Of a stretch of 56,949 nucleotides of DNA, positions 30,825 through 40,273 are shown piece after piece. The position numbers were made by a program, and so were the translations under genes. The notes beneath the pieces were generated by a model. That model had not been told where the DNA came from. It did no database searches and saw only the letters and a list, made by a program, of their open reading frames with translations. Position 1 is the stretch's first letter; the number at the start of each line of letters is the position of its first letter. The stretch spans positions 1 to 56,949 of the forward strand of contig NZ_NIXK01000014.1 in NCBI RefSeq assembly GCF_002763455.1, in the 5' to 3' direction. This DNA comes from Lentibacillus sediminis. GTDB taxonomy: Bacteria; Bacillota; Bacilli; Bacillales; Amphibacillaceae.

Positions 30825-31307
30825 CTATTCACTCTGACCTAGAATATTTGGTATACCAATTGCACGTTTAATACCGTGCATCACACCAAGATGATATGTT
30901 TCATGACCAATCAAAAAACAGATTAACTCCTCGAATGTGGTCTCATACTCAGCTGGCTTTAGCAATTCCTCGTTAACACGTCCACTAAGTAGCTCCTGTA
31001 AGTACCGCGGTTCTGCTTCTAACCACTGTAATAAATCGTCCATTGATGGAGGATCCTCGTTCCAATCTGATGACCTGGTGCCAGTGGCAAATAAGGTATG
31101 ATAGAAATCTGGTAATCTTTTGTCTCTCCCTATTCCCATGGAGATATACTCATCATTTACTACTAGAATATGCCCTGTGTTCCAGCGAATGCTATTTAAA
31201 AATCCTTCAGGTACCTCGTCGACTAGGTCTTCCGGAGTAGAACGAACCAATTGAACAGTAAAATTCCTCCAAAAGCTCATTTGACCGAACAAACTTTTTT
31301 CTTTCAT
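30825..31307 (-). CDS. DinB family protein
   Basis: A 160-residue DinB_2-type protein. Helix 1 begins MSFWRNFTVQLVRSTPEDLV; the metal-site His are in SIRWNTGHILVVNDEYI and LIGHETYHLGVMHGIKRAIG. The sequence is close to Bacillus YfiT/DinB-like stress proteins and probably binds a divalent metal. The start ATG 31307 follows AAAGGGGATGATTTC. It is a single gene, upstream of the methyltransferase by about 110 bases, and may share a transcript. Confidence 0.88.
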   Translation of the reverse strand: MKEKSLFGQMSFWRNFTVQLVRSTPEDLVDEVPEGFLNSIRWNTGHILVVNDEYISMGIGRDKRLPDFYHTLFATGTRSSDWNEDPPSMDDLLQWLEAEPRYLQELLSGRVNEELLKPAEYETTFEELICFLIGHETYHLGVMHGIKRAIGIPNILGQSE

Positions 31308-31424
31308 ATGAAATCATCCCCTTTTACCAGCAAAAAAATAAAATACCCCGCCTGCCATCAAATGTGGATTGGGTTCGAAACTCAACGACTCTATTTGTAA
31401 TTAAATAGTTTAATTGCATAATAT

Positions 31425-32430
31425 TCAATAGGTTACATCTTGTTTATACTGCATTTTCTCCAGTTCCTTCTGAGCTTCCTGAACCAAAAACTCATGGCTT
31501 ATACTGCCTTGATATTGTTTAGTCACATGGTGAAGGGCTATTTTGTAAGCTGTCCCAAATGCTTCCTCCCTACTGGTTTCGATATCTGGTATCACCCCTA
31601 CCCCCTCCCAATTTGTTTGGGTGATCGGATTGATCGCACGTCCATTAGGAATAAATACACTAACATGCTTTGTTAGTTGGTGAACAAAGCCAGGATTCGC
31701 TCCTCCCCCCTGTAACTTCCCCTATAATCGTTGCCCGTTTTAAGTGTTTCAAGTTATAGGAAAACTCTTCAGCACCAGAAAATGTATAATTGCTTGTCAA
31801 AATATAAACTGGCTTAACGACGTAGCGTTTTCCTGAAATAACTGGCATAGTCCAGAATTGTTTATAATTATCATCCGGTCTATAATAAAAACTGTTTAAA
31901 TGTACTGGCTTTGCGGATTTAAATAAATAGCTTGTTAAAAACGCAACCATATTTGGATCCCCGCCACCATTATTTCGCAGATCAAAGATTAGTGCCTCAG
32001 TATTAGCCACCAAGCTCATAGCATTTGCCCCTGTTTCTGCAGCAATCATAGCATTGTAAAATTCTCTTAGATCAATGTAACCAATGTTCCCCGCAAGACG
32101 CTCAACCTTATAAAAACCATAATTATCAACCTTGGCACTCAACAAATATTTTTCCTTCTGTTCTCTTTCGTTTATCTTTTGATCCAAAGACTTCTCAAGT
32201 TGCGAGTACTTTAATCTTAAATGTTTATCTTTACTTATTTCCCTAAAATCATTTGTAAGTTCTTCACAAAGCTCTTCCACGGTTGCGTCTCTTTCATATT
32301 CGCTTTTTGATAACTTCAACTCTAGCATCTTTCCCATTTCCTTTGCGATATCAGGAAATACGTAGTAATCATTTAAAGCTTCAACCAATGAATTAATGAT
32401 TTCAGCATAAGTTGTTCTATCCTGATGCAT
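31425..32430 (-). pseudogene. S41 family peptidase with a frameshift
   Basis: The N-terminal 245 residues are good: helical lead QDRTTYAEIINSLVEALNDY, an IRBP/tail-protease-like core, GNIGYIDLREFYNAM, DLRNNGGGDPNMV, and the catalytic TSNYTFSGAEEFSYNLK with the nucleophile Ser. At a run of six G (31705-31710) the frame shifts and stops. Skipping one G continues as VTGGGANPGFVHQLTKHVSV, FIPNGRAINPITQTNWEGVG, VIPDIET and a normal end at 31425. The start follows AAAGGGTTGATC. The whole is a serine peptidase of the C-terminal processing type, broken or variable in phase. Confidence 0.85.
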
Positions 32431-32564
32431 GTGATCAACCCTTTCTTTAAAGAGATATTGTTAGAATAAGCAATTTTCCAGTCTTAATATCGTGTCAATA
32501 TGTTCTCCTTTCTTGCACCTTATTTAATAAAGACTTAATTACATTCGAAATAACACCAATATAT

Positions 32565-33173
32565 TCATCTCAAAACATCATATTTAACATGTATAACACA
32601 TGTTCCTTCTATTACCTCAGTTGATTTCAACATGACGCTCTCTTCTCCAATATAATCAAATAAACGTATACCCCTACCAAGCAATACTGGGGCGATATGT
32701 AGATCTAGTCCATCTAACAGCCCCAATTCTATACATTGTTGTGCGACACTCGCAGTGCCAACACTTATATCCTTAGATCCAGCTGCTTGCTTCGCTTGTT
32801 TAACCGCTTGTTCCACTCCGTCTGTGATAAAGGTAAACGGTGTAGTACCTTCAGGGGGAGAATCTGGGATACTGTGAGTAAGCACAAATACCGGAACATT
32901 TTCTAATGGGTGACTTCCTCCCCATCCATTCACGATGTCATAAGTCCTTCTTCCAACAATCATAGCACCGGTTTCTTCAGCCGCTGAATCAAAAATGTTC
33001 TTATCGATGCTTGAAAGTTTAAAAAAGGGGTTGGTCCGGCTAGTTTCTTCTCCAGAAAACATCCAGGCTTGCAGAATGTCGCCATTATCTCCTAAAGGCT
33101 GTTGTTGATTATCATTACTTCCCGCTATAAATCCATCGAGAGACATAGAGATATTTAGAATAACTTTGCTCAT
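32565..33173 (-). CDS. Dihydrofolate reductase family protein (RibD C-terminal type)
   Basis: A 202-residue protein. It begins KVILNISMSLDGFIAGSNDN, has GAMIVGRRTYDIVNGWGG near 68, FVLTHSIPDSPPEG, and ends with HIAPVLLGRGIRLFDYIG. These are the markers of the RibD_C/DHFR-like reductases. A GAGGAGG site lies 8 bases before ATG 33173. The promoter contains the same 18-base element as the related gene at 16834. The substrate is unknown; members of this family often sit in stress or antibiotic-response groups. Confidence 0.88.
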   Translation of the reverse strand: MSKVILNISMSLDGFIAGSNDNQQQPLGDNGDILQAWMFSGEETSRTNPFFKLSSIDKNIFDSAAEETGAMIVGRRTYDIVNGWGGSHPLENVPVFVLTHSIPDSPPEGTTPFTFITDGVEQAVKQAKQAAGSKDISVGTASVAQQCIELGLLDGLDLHIAPVLLGRGIRLFDYIGEESVMLKSTEVIEGTCVIHVKYDVLR

Positions 33174-33198
33174 TACATAACCTCCTCATAGTACCACC

Positions 33199-33239
33199 AT
33201 TATATTACGCAAAAAAACATGAATTTCTTCTCGATTGCT
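33199..33239 (-). promoter_or_regulatory. Promoter with shared 18-base -35 element (copy 2)
   Basis: Minus strand: AGCAATCGAGAAGAAATT (33239-33222), 17 bases, then TATAAT (33204-33199). The element is identical over 18 bases to that at 17458-17475 and at nearly the same distance from -10. Confidence 0.6.
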
Positions 33240-33375
33240 ATTTTATCCTGTCCGATGAATTCATAGCTAAATTTTCAGTACATTAGCAAATACAGATATG
33301 TTATAATACTGACGGCGTTTACGGTCAAATATGAATGAATGATATTATTCGTGTGATGGAATGGAGGGGATTAAT

Positions 33376-33843
33376 GTGGGAAAAGAAAAGCTTATGGAAA
33401 GAGCTATTGAAATTGCGCAAAAAAGTGCAATGACCGATGGCGGTCCATTTGGGGCAATTGTTGTAAAGGATGGAAAGATAATTGGTGTCGGTCGCAATGA
33501 AGTAACGACAACGAACGATCCCACCGCTCATGCAGAGATGCAGGCGATTCGAGCGGCATGCAAGTCATTGAATCGGTTTCAATTAACGGATTGTGAAATT
33601 TATACCAGCTGTGAACCATGCCCAATGTGCATCGGTGCAATCTATTGGGCCAGACCAAAAGCGGTGTACTATGCAGCTACGAAAAAGGAGGTAGCCCAAA
33701 TCGGGTTTGATGATCATTTTATTTATGAACAAATTGCACTTCCTGTTGAAAAACGCAGCATGAAGATGGTACAAATTTGCCCGGATAATTATGACCTTCC
33801 ATTCCAGATCTGGAAAGATTCAAGTGATAAAACGAGCTATTAG
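33376..33843 (+). CDS. guaD: Guanine deaminase / nucleoside deaminase
   Basis: A 155-residue zinc deaminase starting at GTG 33376, 6 bases after GGAGGGG (an ATG at 33361 lies before it). The catalytic HAEMQAIR and the PCPMCIGAIYWARP zinc motif fit the cytidine/deoxycytidylate deaminase fold, and the C-terminal IYEQIALPVEKR with FQIWKDSSDKTSY resembles B. subtilis guanine deaminase, in which the C-terminus swaps into the neighbour. It converts guanine to xanthine. It faces the adenine deaminase gene convergently, with a shared terminator between, so both purine salvage steps are grouped. Confidence 0.85.
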   Translation: MGKEKLMERAIEIAQKSAMTDGGPFGAIVVKDGKIIGVGRNEVTTTNDPTAHAEMQAIRAACKSLNRFQLTDCEIYTSCEPCPMCIGAIYWARPKAVYYAATKKEVAQIGFDDHFIYEQIALPVEKRSMKMVQICPDNYDLPFQIWKDSSDKTSY

Positions 33844-33883
33844 GCTTGAATGCTGTTAACACTACTTTTAATTTTGCAGTAAA

Positions 33884-33921
33884 AAAGCAGGCTCGTTTCA
33901 ACTCCAAAACAAGCCTGCTTT
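33884..33921. terminator. Bidirectional terminator between guaD and ade
   Basis: Arms AAAGCAGGCTCGTTT and AAACAAGCCTGCTTT around eight bases. On the minus strand the hairpin ends with TTTTTT, so it mainly ends the adenine deaminase message. Confidence 0.85.
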
Positions 33922-33934
33922 CCTGCTGTGACAT

Positions 33935-35722
33935 TTACTTATTTACTTTTTCCGTCTCAATCAACTCAAAGGTGGTTACATCTGCTATCCCCCGATTTGT
34001 TATACGAATTTCCGGGATAACCGCCAGAGCAATCAGTGAAAAAGTCATAAACGGTGCATGGAGGGGACAGCCAATGTGTTTCCAGGCACGCTCCAATTCT
34101 GTTACTTCATGGATCACCGTGTCCAATGGCTGATCAGACAACAGCCCTGCAATTGGCATATGGACATGGGCTAAAACCTTGCCATCCTCCACAACGATCA
34201 TGCCACCGCCTGATTCTGCCAGTATATTGGCTGCCACTGCCATATCATCTGCATTTTCACCCATCACCAGCAGGTTATGACTGTCATGCGCGACAGTTGA
34301 AGCGACTGCTCCTTTTTTAATTTGAAAACCCTGGGTAAAGCCGAGCGAAGTTTGCCCGGATCCGTGGTGACGATCGATGCATGCTATCCGAATAATATCC
34401 CGCTCGATATCCGGCTGAATAACACCGCCCGTCATCGGTAGAGCCACTTCCAATTTTTCCGTTCGTGCACTATTTTCAATAACTTTAATTGCATTTACAT
34501 GTGCAGAGCTATTACTGGTTTGGGATTTTAGCAGAAAATCTTCTGGTACAAGTTTTTTCCCGATCTTCATTGAATTTTTCACGTTTTCCGGGTACACGTA
34601 AACAGGGAATTCGCCAACGATCTGATTATTTTCTGCTATAACCTGCCCATCTGTCATGACCATGAAAGGTTCTACCGTATGCAAATCATCCAAAATCATG
34701 ATATCTGCGCATTTTCCGGGTGCAATACTTCCGAGGTCATCCTGTTTTTTATAATAACGCGCAACATTAATCGTCGCCATCTGGATAGCTGTTACAGGGT
34801 CTACCCCTTCCTCAATGGCACGGCGTACAACATGATTTAAATGGCCCTGTTCCACCAATGTTTGCGGGTAAACATCATCTGTCACAAGCATAATATTTTC
34901 CGTAGCTACGTTATCCTCTGTAACAATTTTGATCACTTCTTTGACATCATGCCAGGCAGAGCCTTCCCGAATCATCAGATGCAGCCCGAGGCGAACTTTT
35001 TCAAGTCCTTGCTCACGGGTCACAGTCTCATGATCGGAGGTGACACCAGATGCAATATAGGCTTGCAGCATTTGGTCACTTCCATCTGGAAAATGCCCGG
35101 TCACCGTTTTGTTCACTTTCATGGTTTCTTTTATTTCTCCGATCATTTTTGGATCGCCATTTATGACCCCAGAAAAATTCATCACTTCGCCAAGTCCGAC
35201 GACATTTTCCCAGGTTAATCCTTCTTTAATATCATCGACACCCAGACTTGCACCGGCATCCTCAAAATGATCGGTCGCCGGCACACAAGATGGAAAAGTT
35301 GTGAACACTTTGAGCGGCAACTGCTGACCTTCTTCATGCATAAGGCGAACACCCTCTGCACCAAACACGTTGGCAATTTCATGGGGATCCATAAATATAC
35401 CTGTCGTTCCTTTTACTAAAGCCGCTTTTGCAAACTCAGTTACAGACAGCATCGTGCTTTCCACATGCATATGGGCATCGATCAAGCCTGGTGCGATATA
35501 TTTTCCTGCTGCATCAATGATTTTCGTCTCCGGTCCAATGGTATGTGCCGCATCCCCAACGAAAGCTATTCTTCCATCGGATATGGCAATACCCTGGTTT
35601 TCCAGTATTTCTCCGGTTAGCACATTGATGAGCATCCCGTTTTGAATAACGGTTTCTGCCTTTTTCTTGCCTAAAGCTACTTGGGCCAAATCGGTGTTGA
35701 GTTCGTGAAGATGTTTATACAA
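33935..35722 (-). CDS. ade: Adenine deaminase
   Basis: A 595-residue amidohydrolase that converts adenine to hypoxanthine. Motifs are the metal site APGLIDAHMHVEST, then KGTTGIFMDPHEIANVFG, TGHFPDGSD and IRIACIDRHHGSGQTSLGF, as in B. subtilis AdeC. The start is TTG 35722, 8 bases after AAAGGAGG. The gene stands behind a purine riboswitch of the guanine/hypoxanthine class with its own terminator, which is logical product control. The C-terminal region (AHDSHNLLVMGENADDM) is complete. It is monocistronic and ends at the bidirectional terminator before guaD. Confidence 0.97.
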   Translation of the reverse strand: MYKHLHELNTDLAQVALGKKKAETVIQNGMLINVLTGEILENQGIAISDGRIAFVGDAAHTIGPETKIIDAAGKYIAPGLIDAHMHVESTMLSVTEFAKAALVKGTTGIFMDPHEIANVFGAEGVRLMHEEGQQLPLKVFTTFPSCVPATDHFEDAGASLGVDDIKEGLTWENVVGLGEVMNFSGVINGDPKMIGEIKETMKVNKTVTGHFPDGSDQMLQAYIASGVTSDHETVTREQGLEKVRLGLHLMIREGSAWHDVKEVIKIVTEDNVATENIMLVTDDVYPQTLVEQGHLNHVVRRAIEEGVDPVTAIQMATINVARYYKKQDDLGSIAPGKCADIMILDDLHTVEPFMVMTDGQVIAENNQIVGEFPVYVYPENVKNSMKIGKKLVPEDFLLKSQTSNSSAHVNAIKVIENSARTEKLEVALPMTGGVIQPDIERDIIRIACIDRHHGSGQTSLGFTQGFQIKKGAVASTVAHDSHNLLVMGENADDMAVAANILAESGGGMIVVEDGKVLAHVHMPIAGLLSDQPLDTVIHEVTELERAWKHIGCPLHAPFMTFSLIALAVIPEIRITNRGIADVTTFELIETEKVNK

Positions 35723-35746
35723 TGATGGAGCCTCCTTTATAAAATG

Positions 35747-35776
35747 AAAAAAGCCTGGAATACCTTCTTCCAGACT
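35747..35776 (-). terminator. Expression-platform terminator of the purine riboswitch
   Basis: Minus-strand arms GTCTGGAA and TTCCAGGC around seven bases, followed by TTTTTT, 25 bases before the ade start. Confidence 0.9.
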
Positions 35777-35837
35777 GTCCTACACGTGGAAAGGAGACAC
35801 ATATTTCATAAAAATAGATCTGTGCCATTTCCGTTAC

Positions 35838-35902
35838 ATGTAGTCCAGTGATTTACGGTCACTTGGTAGAGACGCTTGAGCCCTATTCTCAAGCTTATAC
35901 AT
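35838..35902 (-). promoter_or_regulatory. Purine riboswitch, guanine/hypoxanthine class
   Basis: Minus strand: ATGTATAAGCTTGAG, CTCAAG, TCTCTACC, AAGTGACCGTAAATCACT, then GGACTACAT. The P1 arms ATGTA and TACAT, P2 CTTGAG and CTCAAG, and the loop CCGTAAA match the family. The specificity base in GACTAC is C, as in xpt-type guanine riboswitches; adenine-binding members have T there. Confidence 0.93.
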
Positions 35903-35920
35903 TTATTTAATTGTTAATCT

Positions 35921-35949
35921 ATCTAATCATATGCTTTATTTCTTGTCAA
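35921..35949 (-). promoter_or_regulatory. Promoter of the ade riboswitch transcript
   Basis: Minus strand: perfect TTGACA, 17-base spacer, TTAGAT, about 20 bases before the aptamer. Confidence 0.7.
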
Positions 35950-35990
35950 TATAGTCCAGATCAAACAATTCCAGGCATCAGCGTCTATCT

Positions 35991-37481
35991 TTACCTAATC
36001 TCCAACTCTCTCCTTCTTCCCTTGTACCATGCAAAAAATGTATCCGCCCACTCATCTGGCACATCAGCAATTGTTGAATGCAAGACAGGTTTGGCACGAT
36101 TTACCACGGCAAGAGAGGCGAGCCCCATTTTTTTCTGGAAAATGCTGCGGGATGCTCCTACTTCAATCAGCCTGTTGCGTTTGGAAAGAAAGAAGGAAGT
36201 GGTAAATCCTCCGCTTCTTAACTGGATAAACTGGTCATTTATCGTATAGGATGTATGTTTATAATCTAATACTCTCGAAATAACGACCAATATCAATAAA
36301 ACAATAGACAGTGCCCACCAATATTCCGACAAACCCAGAAAATCAGGCTTCCAGAAATAAAGGATGACGGTTGCGATAATCCAAAACCAACTCGGCGTCA
36401 GCATACGCAGCCAGAATGCTTTTCGCGGCAAGCGCTGCATAGAATCGGTGATTTCATATGTCCGCAATATCTCCACAATTAATTGATGCGCTTTACGTAC
36501 TGGCAGAAAAGGGTACAGACTGTTCACATCGGCGCTGTCTTCCCCCATTCCACCGGCACATACGAGCTTCACTTCTGCCAAGCCAAGAATCCGCTTCATC
36601 AGTGACTGCTCAATCTTAATGGCCTGTACATTCTGTTTCGTAATCGAAAAGGGTGTCTCTTCCAACACGCCTTTGGTAATATAGACCTTCTCTTGATCGG
36701 AGGCAATTTCATATTTGCCATATTTAATAAATGTCCATATCATGCCGCCCGCGATTAACAATACCAACAGAATAACAGCCGAAATGACAATCAGCCACCA
36801 GTTTTGAAAAATAGCCGAAAAGAATCCCTCTGTTTGCTGCTCCATCTGAAAGGTATCCTCCAGCTTGGATAGTAACGATCCGCCGATTGGGATGACCGCA
36901 AGAAAACTCAATGACGTAAACGATGCTTTTATCACATCTTTTTTTGTTGGATGAAAGTGCACTGTTCGATCCGGTTCTACAGCTGGCAATTCGCTTTCTT
37001 CCGTTTCCTCTGTCTCATCAACTTCGATTACATCCGAACTACGCTGGGACACTTCTTTTTCCAGCCGGTCTGCCTCCTCACGAGAAACGACATGAAAAGT
37101 TACTGCGCTCTCCTCCCCCTGAGAACCAGTTTCGAACGTAATGGAAGTCACACGGAAAATGCGGTGAAACAGCTTTGTTTCCCGTTTAATATGCTGCACT
37201 TTTGCATAAGGAACGGTTTTTCTTTTCTTTGAAAATATGCCTTCCGTTAATTCAAAGGCGGTTGCTGTGAGCGCATATTTATGTGTCAGCCATTTCAGGA
37301 AAATGTATAGGATTCGGAGGACAATGATGGCCAGTAGCGCATATTTCCCGTACGTCACCCACCAGGCATCCGATCCTGCCTGGAAAACAAACAAAATAAG
37401 GATAAAGAAAAAACTGTTTTTAATAAGTTGCCACAGGTCATAGATGATTTGAACGGGATGATAACGTCTTGCCTCCGTCAT
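35991..37481 (-). CDS. ydbT: Bacterial PH domain membrane protein (YdbT family)
   Basis: A 496-residue protein with three bacterial-PH (bPH2) modules alternating with hydrophobic pairs (about 20-60, 185-205 and 220-255, 365-405). PH signatures include AFELTEGIFSKKRKTVPYAK with VQHIKRETKLFHRIF, then YITKGVLEETPFSITKQNVQ and RSGGFTTSFFLSKRNRLIEV. It is the larger member of the YdbS/YdbT pair; in B. subtilis these affect resistance to certain bacteriocins, as I recall. It overlaps ydbS by 4 bases (ATGA). The role is otherwise unknown. Confidence 0.93.
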   Translation of the reverse strand: MTEARRYHPVQIIYDLWQLIKNSFFFILILFVFQAGSDAWWVTYGKYALLAIIVLRILYIFLKWLTHKYALTATAFELTEGIFSKKRKTVPYAKVQHIKRETKLFHRIFRVTSITFETGSQGEESAVTFHVVSREEADRLEKEVSQRSSDVIEVDETEETEESELPAVEPDRTVHFHPTKKDVIKASFTSLSFLAVIPIGGSLLSKLEDTFQMEQQTEGFFSAIFQNWWLIVISAVILLVLLIAGGMIWTFIKYGKYEIASDQEKVYITKGVLEETPFSITKQNVQAIKIEQSLMKRILGLAEVKLVCAGGMGEDSADVNSLYPFLPVRKAHQLIVEILRTYEITDSMQRLPRKAFWLRMLTPSWFWIIATVILYFWKPDFLGLSEYWWALSIVLLILVVISRVLDYKHTSYTINDQFIQLRSGGFTTSFFLSKRNRLIEVGASRSIFQKKMGLASLAVVNRAKPVLHSTIADVPDEWADTFFAWYKGRRRELEIR

Positions 37482-37972
37482 TCGTCCATCTCCTCTACCT
37501 TGGCATAATGGGCGATGCGGTTTCTCAGTTCCATCGCCACATCCTTATCAAGCATTTGGATGGTATGTGTGGATCCCATCGTTTGCACCGATATCGAATA
37601 CAAATCGTATTTACGCATGAGCGGACCTTGTTTGGTTGAAACGGACTGAATTTTTGTCATAGGCACAAGCTGGTGCTCTTCCTTTATTGCACCAAATTTC
37701 AACTGAAGAAACTCTTCGCTGATATCGTATCGCCAGTGTTTGTACAATAAGGAAGGCCTAATAAATCCCCAAAGGGCGCCAAGCACGCTTATTACAGCCA
37801 GTGCGATGAGGATCCAGCCTATCCAGTTAACCCAATCAAAATAATAATCGAGAAAGAATAATACAATAAGTACCACAAAACCGATAACATTCTCTATTGT
37901 TTCATCAAGCAGCCAAACGTTAACGGATTTTTTTGAGAGTCGATTCTGAGGTGTTTGCAGCTGTTCCGGCAA
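37478..37972 (-). CDS. ydbS: Bacterial PH domain membrane protein (YdbS family)
   Basis: A 164-residue protein with two helices (about 30-75) followed by one bPH2 module: KHWRYDISEEFLQLKFGAIK, then VPMTKIQSVSTKQGPLMRKY and MGSTHTIQMLDKDVAMELRN. It is the small partner of YdbT; the two genes overlap as ATGA, so translation is coupled. The N-terminus QLQTPQNRLSKKSVNVWLL is short and cytoplasmic. The two likely form a membrane complex. Confidence 0.92.
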   Translation of the reverse strand: MPEQLQTPQNRLSKKSVNVWLLDETIENVIGFVVLIVLFFLDYYFDWVNWIGWILIALAVISVLGALWGFIRPSLLYKHWRYDISEEFLQLKFGAIKEEHQLVPMTKIQSVSTKQGPLMRKYDLYSISVQTMGSTHTIQMLDKDVAMELRNRIAHYAKVEEMDE

Positions 37973-38104
37973 TGGTTACACTCCTTATTCTGTTTTGATG
38001 CAATTGATAGTACGAGCGACTTGTCGATTTAGTTTCATTCGGTTCCCTCTATTATTATGTTGCTGTTCACATGAGGAGTCAAACTGCCTTTTGTATAAGC
38101 AAAT

Positions 38105-38141
38105 AAAACGCCAAAGATTCTTGAAAACCTTTGGCGTTTTT
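38105..38141. terminator. Bidirectional terminator after the opuA operon
   Basis: Perfect 12-base arms AAAACGCCAAAG and CTTTGGCGTTTT around 12 bases, T-rich on both strands. It is 20 bases past the opuAA stop and separates opuA from ydbS-ydbT. Confidence 0.92.
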
Positions 38142-38160
38142 ACCTATTCTTATTCAACTT

Positions 38161-39369
38161 CTACCCATGATACTCTTCACTCTCATCCACATCATCAGGT
38201 GCTAACCCAGACAATACATGGACACGAAGGATAAGCCCAGCAAGCTTATTATCATCATTCACAACAGCCAATGGAAACGATGACTCCAGTGCTTTCGGTA
38301 TTAAATCACTGATGTATTCGTCTTGTTTCACGACCGTGACATCCGGTCGCAATACATCTTCCAGTGACTGTTTTTCCTTGATCCCTTTGACCGCATCATC
38401 AATTGTCACAATCCCTTTCAGATGACGGCCGCGGTCGACAACGAATACACTGGATATGCCGTTTTCCCTCATTTCTTTTACCGCAACATTTAACCCGTCC
38501 TTGATCGACACCAGGGCATTTGGTTTAATCATCACATGTTCTGCCTGGAAAACTTTTGACCGGTCAATATCTTTGATGAACTCGGAGATATAATCATTTG
38601 CAGGACTTTCAATGATTTCTTCCGGTGTGCCAACCTGCACCACCTGTCCTTCCTTCATTACTGCCACCCGGTCCCCGATGCGAAATGCTTCGTTCACATC
38701 ATGTGTAATAAAAATAATCGTTTTTTGCAAACGCTCCTGAATATCCAGCATTTCCAGCTGCATTTCCCTGCGGATCAGCGGATCAAGTGCACTAAATGGC
38801 TCATCCATCAGCAGGATGTCCGGGTCATTCGCCAACGCTCTGGCTAACCCAACCCGCTGCTGCATACCGCCCGACAATTCACCGGGGTACTTATCTTCAT
38901 ATCCTTTCAAGCCGACACTTTCAATGTTTTTCATCGCAATCTCTCTGCGTTCTTCTTTGGAAACATTGCGTATTTCCAAACCATATTCCACGTTGGCCAA
39001 GATGGTTTTATGGCTGAACAGGCCAAAATGCTGAAAAACCATCGCTACTTTTTCCTGTCTCATTTTTTTAAGTTTTGTATTGTCATAGGCAACAATATCC
39101 TCATCATCTATATAGATAGATCCGCCTGTTGGTTTATTTAATAGATTGAAACAGCGAATCAGCGTTGATTTCCCGCTCCCGGAAAGCCCCATGATGACAA
39201 AGACTTCCCCTTTTTTCACATCCAGAGACGCATTATATACACCGACTGTATGATTCGTTTTCTTCAGAATTTCTTCTTTTGTCATACCCTGTTCAACCAT
39301 GGGGATAATCGACTTTGGTTTAGGCCCAAATATCTTGGAAACATTCTCAAGTCTTATCTTGGTGGTCAT
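38161..39369 (-). CDS. opuAA: Glycine betaine ABC transporter ATPase (OpuAA)
   Basis: A 402-residue ATPase with tandem CBS domains. After an N-terminal extension (RLENVSKIFGPKPKSIIPMV), Walker A GLSGSGKST is at about 60-68, with LSGGMQQRVGLARAL and DILLMDEPFSALDP following. Two CBS units occupy about 275-390; the end has the acidic tail DDVDESEEYHG. CBS tandems in this family sense ionic strength. The start overlaps the opuAB stop as ATGA. It is the last gene of the C-B-A ordered operon, whereas B. subtilis opuA is ordered A-B-C. Confidence 0.95.
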   Translation of the reverse strand: MTTKIRLENVSKIFGPKPKSIIPMVEQGMTKEEILKKTNHTVGVYNASLDVKKGEVFVIMGLSGSGKSTLIRCFNLLNKPTGGSIYIDDEDIVAYDNTKLKKMRQEKVAMVFQHFGLFSHKTILANVEYGLEIRNVSKEERREIAMKNIESVGLKGYEDKYPGELSGGMQQRVGLARALANDPDILLMDEPFSALDPLIRREMQLEMLDIQERLQKTIIFITHDVNEAFRIGDRVAVMKEGQVVQVGTPEEIIESPANDYISEFIKDIDRSKVFQAEHVMIKPNALVSIKDGLNVAVKEMRENGISSVFVVDRGRHLKGIVTIDDAVKGIKEKQSLEDVLRPDVTVVKQDEYISDLIPKALESSFPLAVVNDDNKLAGLILRVHVLSGLAPDDVDESEEYHG

Positions 39370-40232
39370 TCTCCTGCCCCCCTGTGTTTTTGGAATTTAT
39401 CCGCTACGCCGTTGGTAATCCGGTCAATAATGATCGCTAAGAATACGATACTGATACCCGCTTCAAAACCTAGCGCAATATCAATTCGGTTAATCGACAC
39501 AAGTACCTGCTCCCCTAAACCGGAAGCACCTACCATCGAGGCGATAACAACCATCGCGAGCGCCATCATCGTGGTCTGGTTCACCCCTGCCATGATCGTC
39601 GGCAATGCCTGTGGAAGCTGAATTTTACGAAGCATCTGCCACCTGGACGAGCCAAATGACTGAGCCGATTCGATCACTTCCTTATCCACACCGCGAATAG
39701 CCAGCTCCGTTAATCGGATAACAGGCGGCAATGCATAAATCAATGTAGCAAAAATGGCAGAAACATTCCCCAACCCGAAGAAAAAGATGGCAGGGATCAA
39801 ATACACAAAGCTCGGCATCGTCTGCATCGCATCCAGAATCGGCCGGAGCACATTGGAGAAACCCTGATTATATGCCATCAAAATACCCACTGGAATGCCG
39901 ATAATCAGACAGGTGAGAACAGCTGTCACAATAATAGCTATCGTCGTCATCATATCCGCCCACAATCCAAATGTCCCAATCAGAAAAATAAACACTCCAA
40001 ACAACAAACCTGCATAAATGCTCTTAAAATACCAGCCTAGCAAAATGATCGCAATGATAAAGACCCACCATGGAAGCCATACCAGAAAATCATCAATTAC
40101 ATTAATCATACGGGAAGTTAGTAAGTAGATTAAGTCAAAAAAGCCACGTAAAGACGTATCTAGGAAACTGACAAATTGATCTGCATAATCACCTAAATTT
40201 GTCGTAATATCAGGGAAATTACCCATTGGCAA
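39366..40232 (-). CDS. opuAB: Glycine betaine ABC transporter permease (OpuAB)
   Basis: A 288-residue membrane protein with about seven hydrophobic segments and the EAA loop typical of the binding-protein-dependent permeases: ELAIRGVDKEVIESAQSFGS, then SRWQMLRKIQLPQALPTIMA. The conserved QTMPSFVYLIPAIFFFGLGN fits ProW/OpuAB. The N-terminus MPMGNFPDITTNLGDYADQF is soluble and amphipathic. It starts 78 bases after opuAC; an intercistronic hairpin lies in that gap. Two permeases and two ATPases form the betaine importer. Confidence 0.95.
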   Translation of the reverse strand: MPMGNFPDITTNLGDYADQFVSFLDTSLRGFFDLIYLLTSRMINVIDDFLVWLPWWVFIIAIILLGWYFKSIYAGLLFGVFIFLIGTFGLWADMMTTIAIIVTAVLTCLIIGIPVGILMAYNQGFSNVLRPILDAMQTMPSFVYLIPAIFFFGLGNVSAIFATLIYALPPVIRLTELAIRGVDKEVIESAQSFGSSRWQMLRKIQLPQALPTIMAGVNQTTMMALAMVVIASMVGASGLGEQVLVSINRIDIALGFEAGISIVFLAIIIDRITNGVADKFQKHRGAGE

Positions 40233-40273
40233 AACTCCACCTCTTTTATATTTTAGTTCGTTCTAAAAATGAA

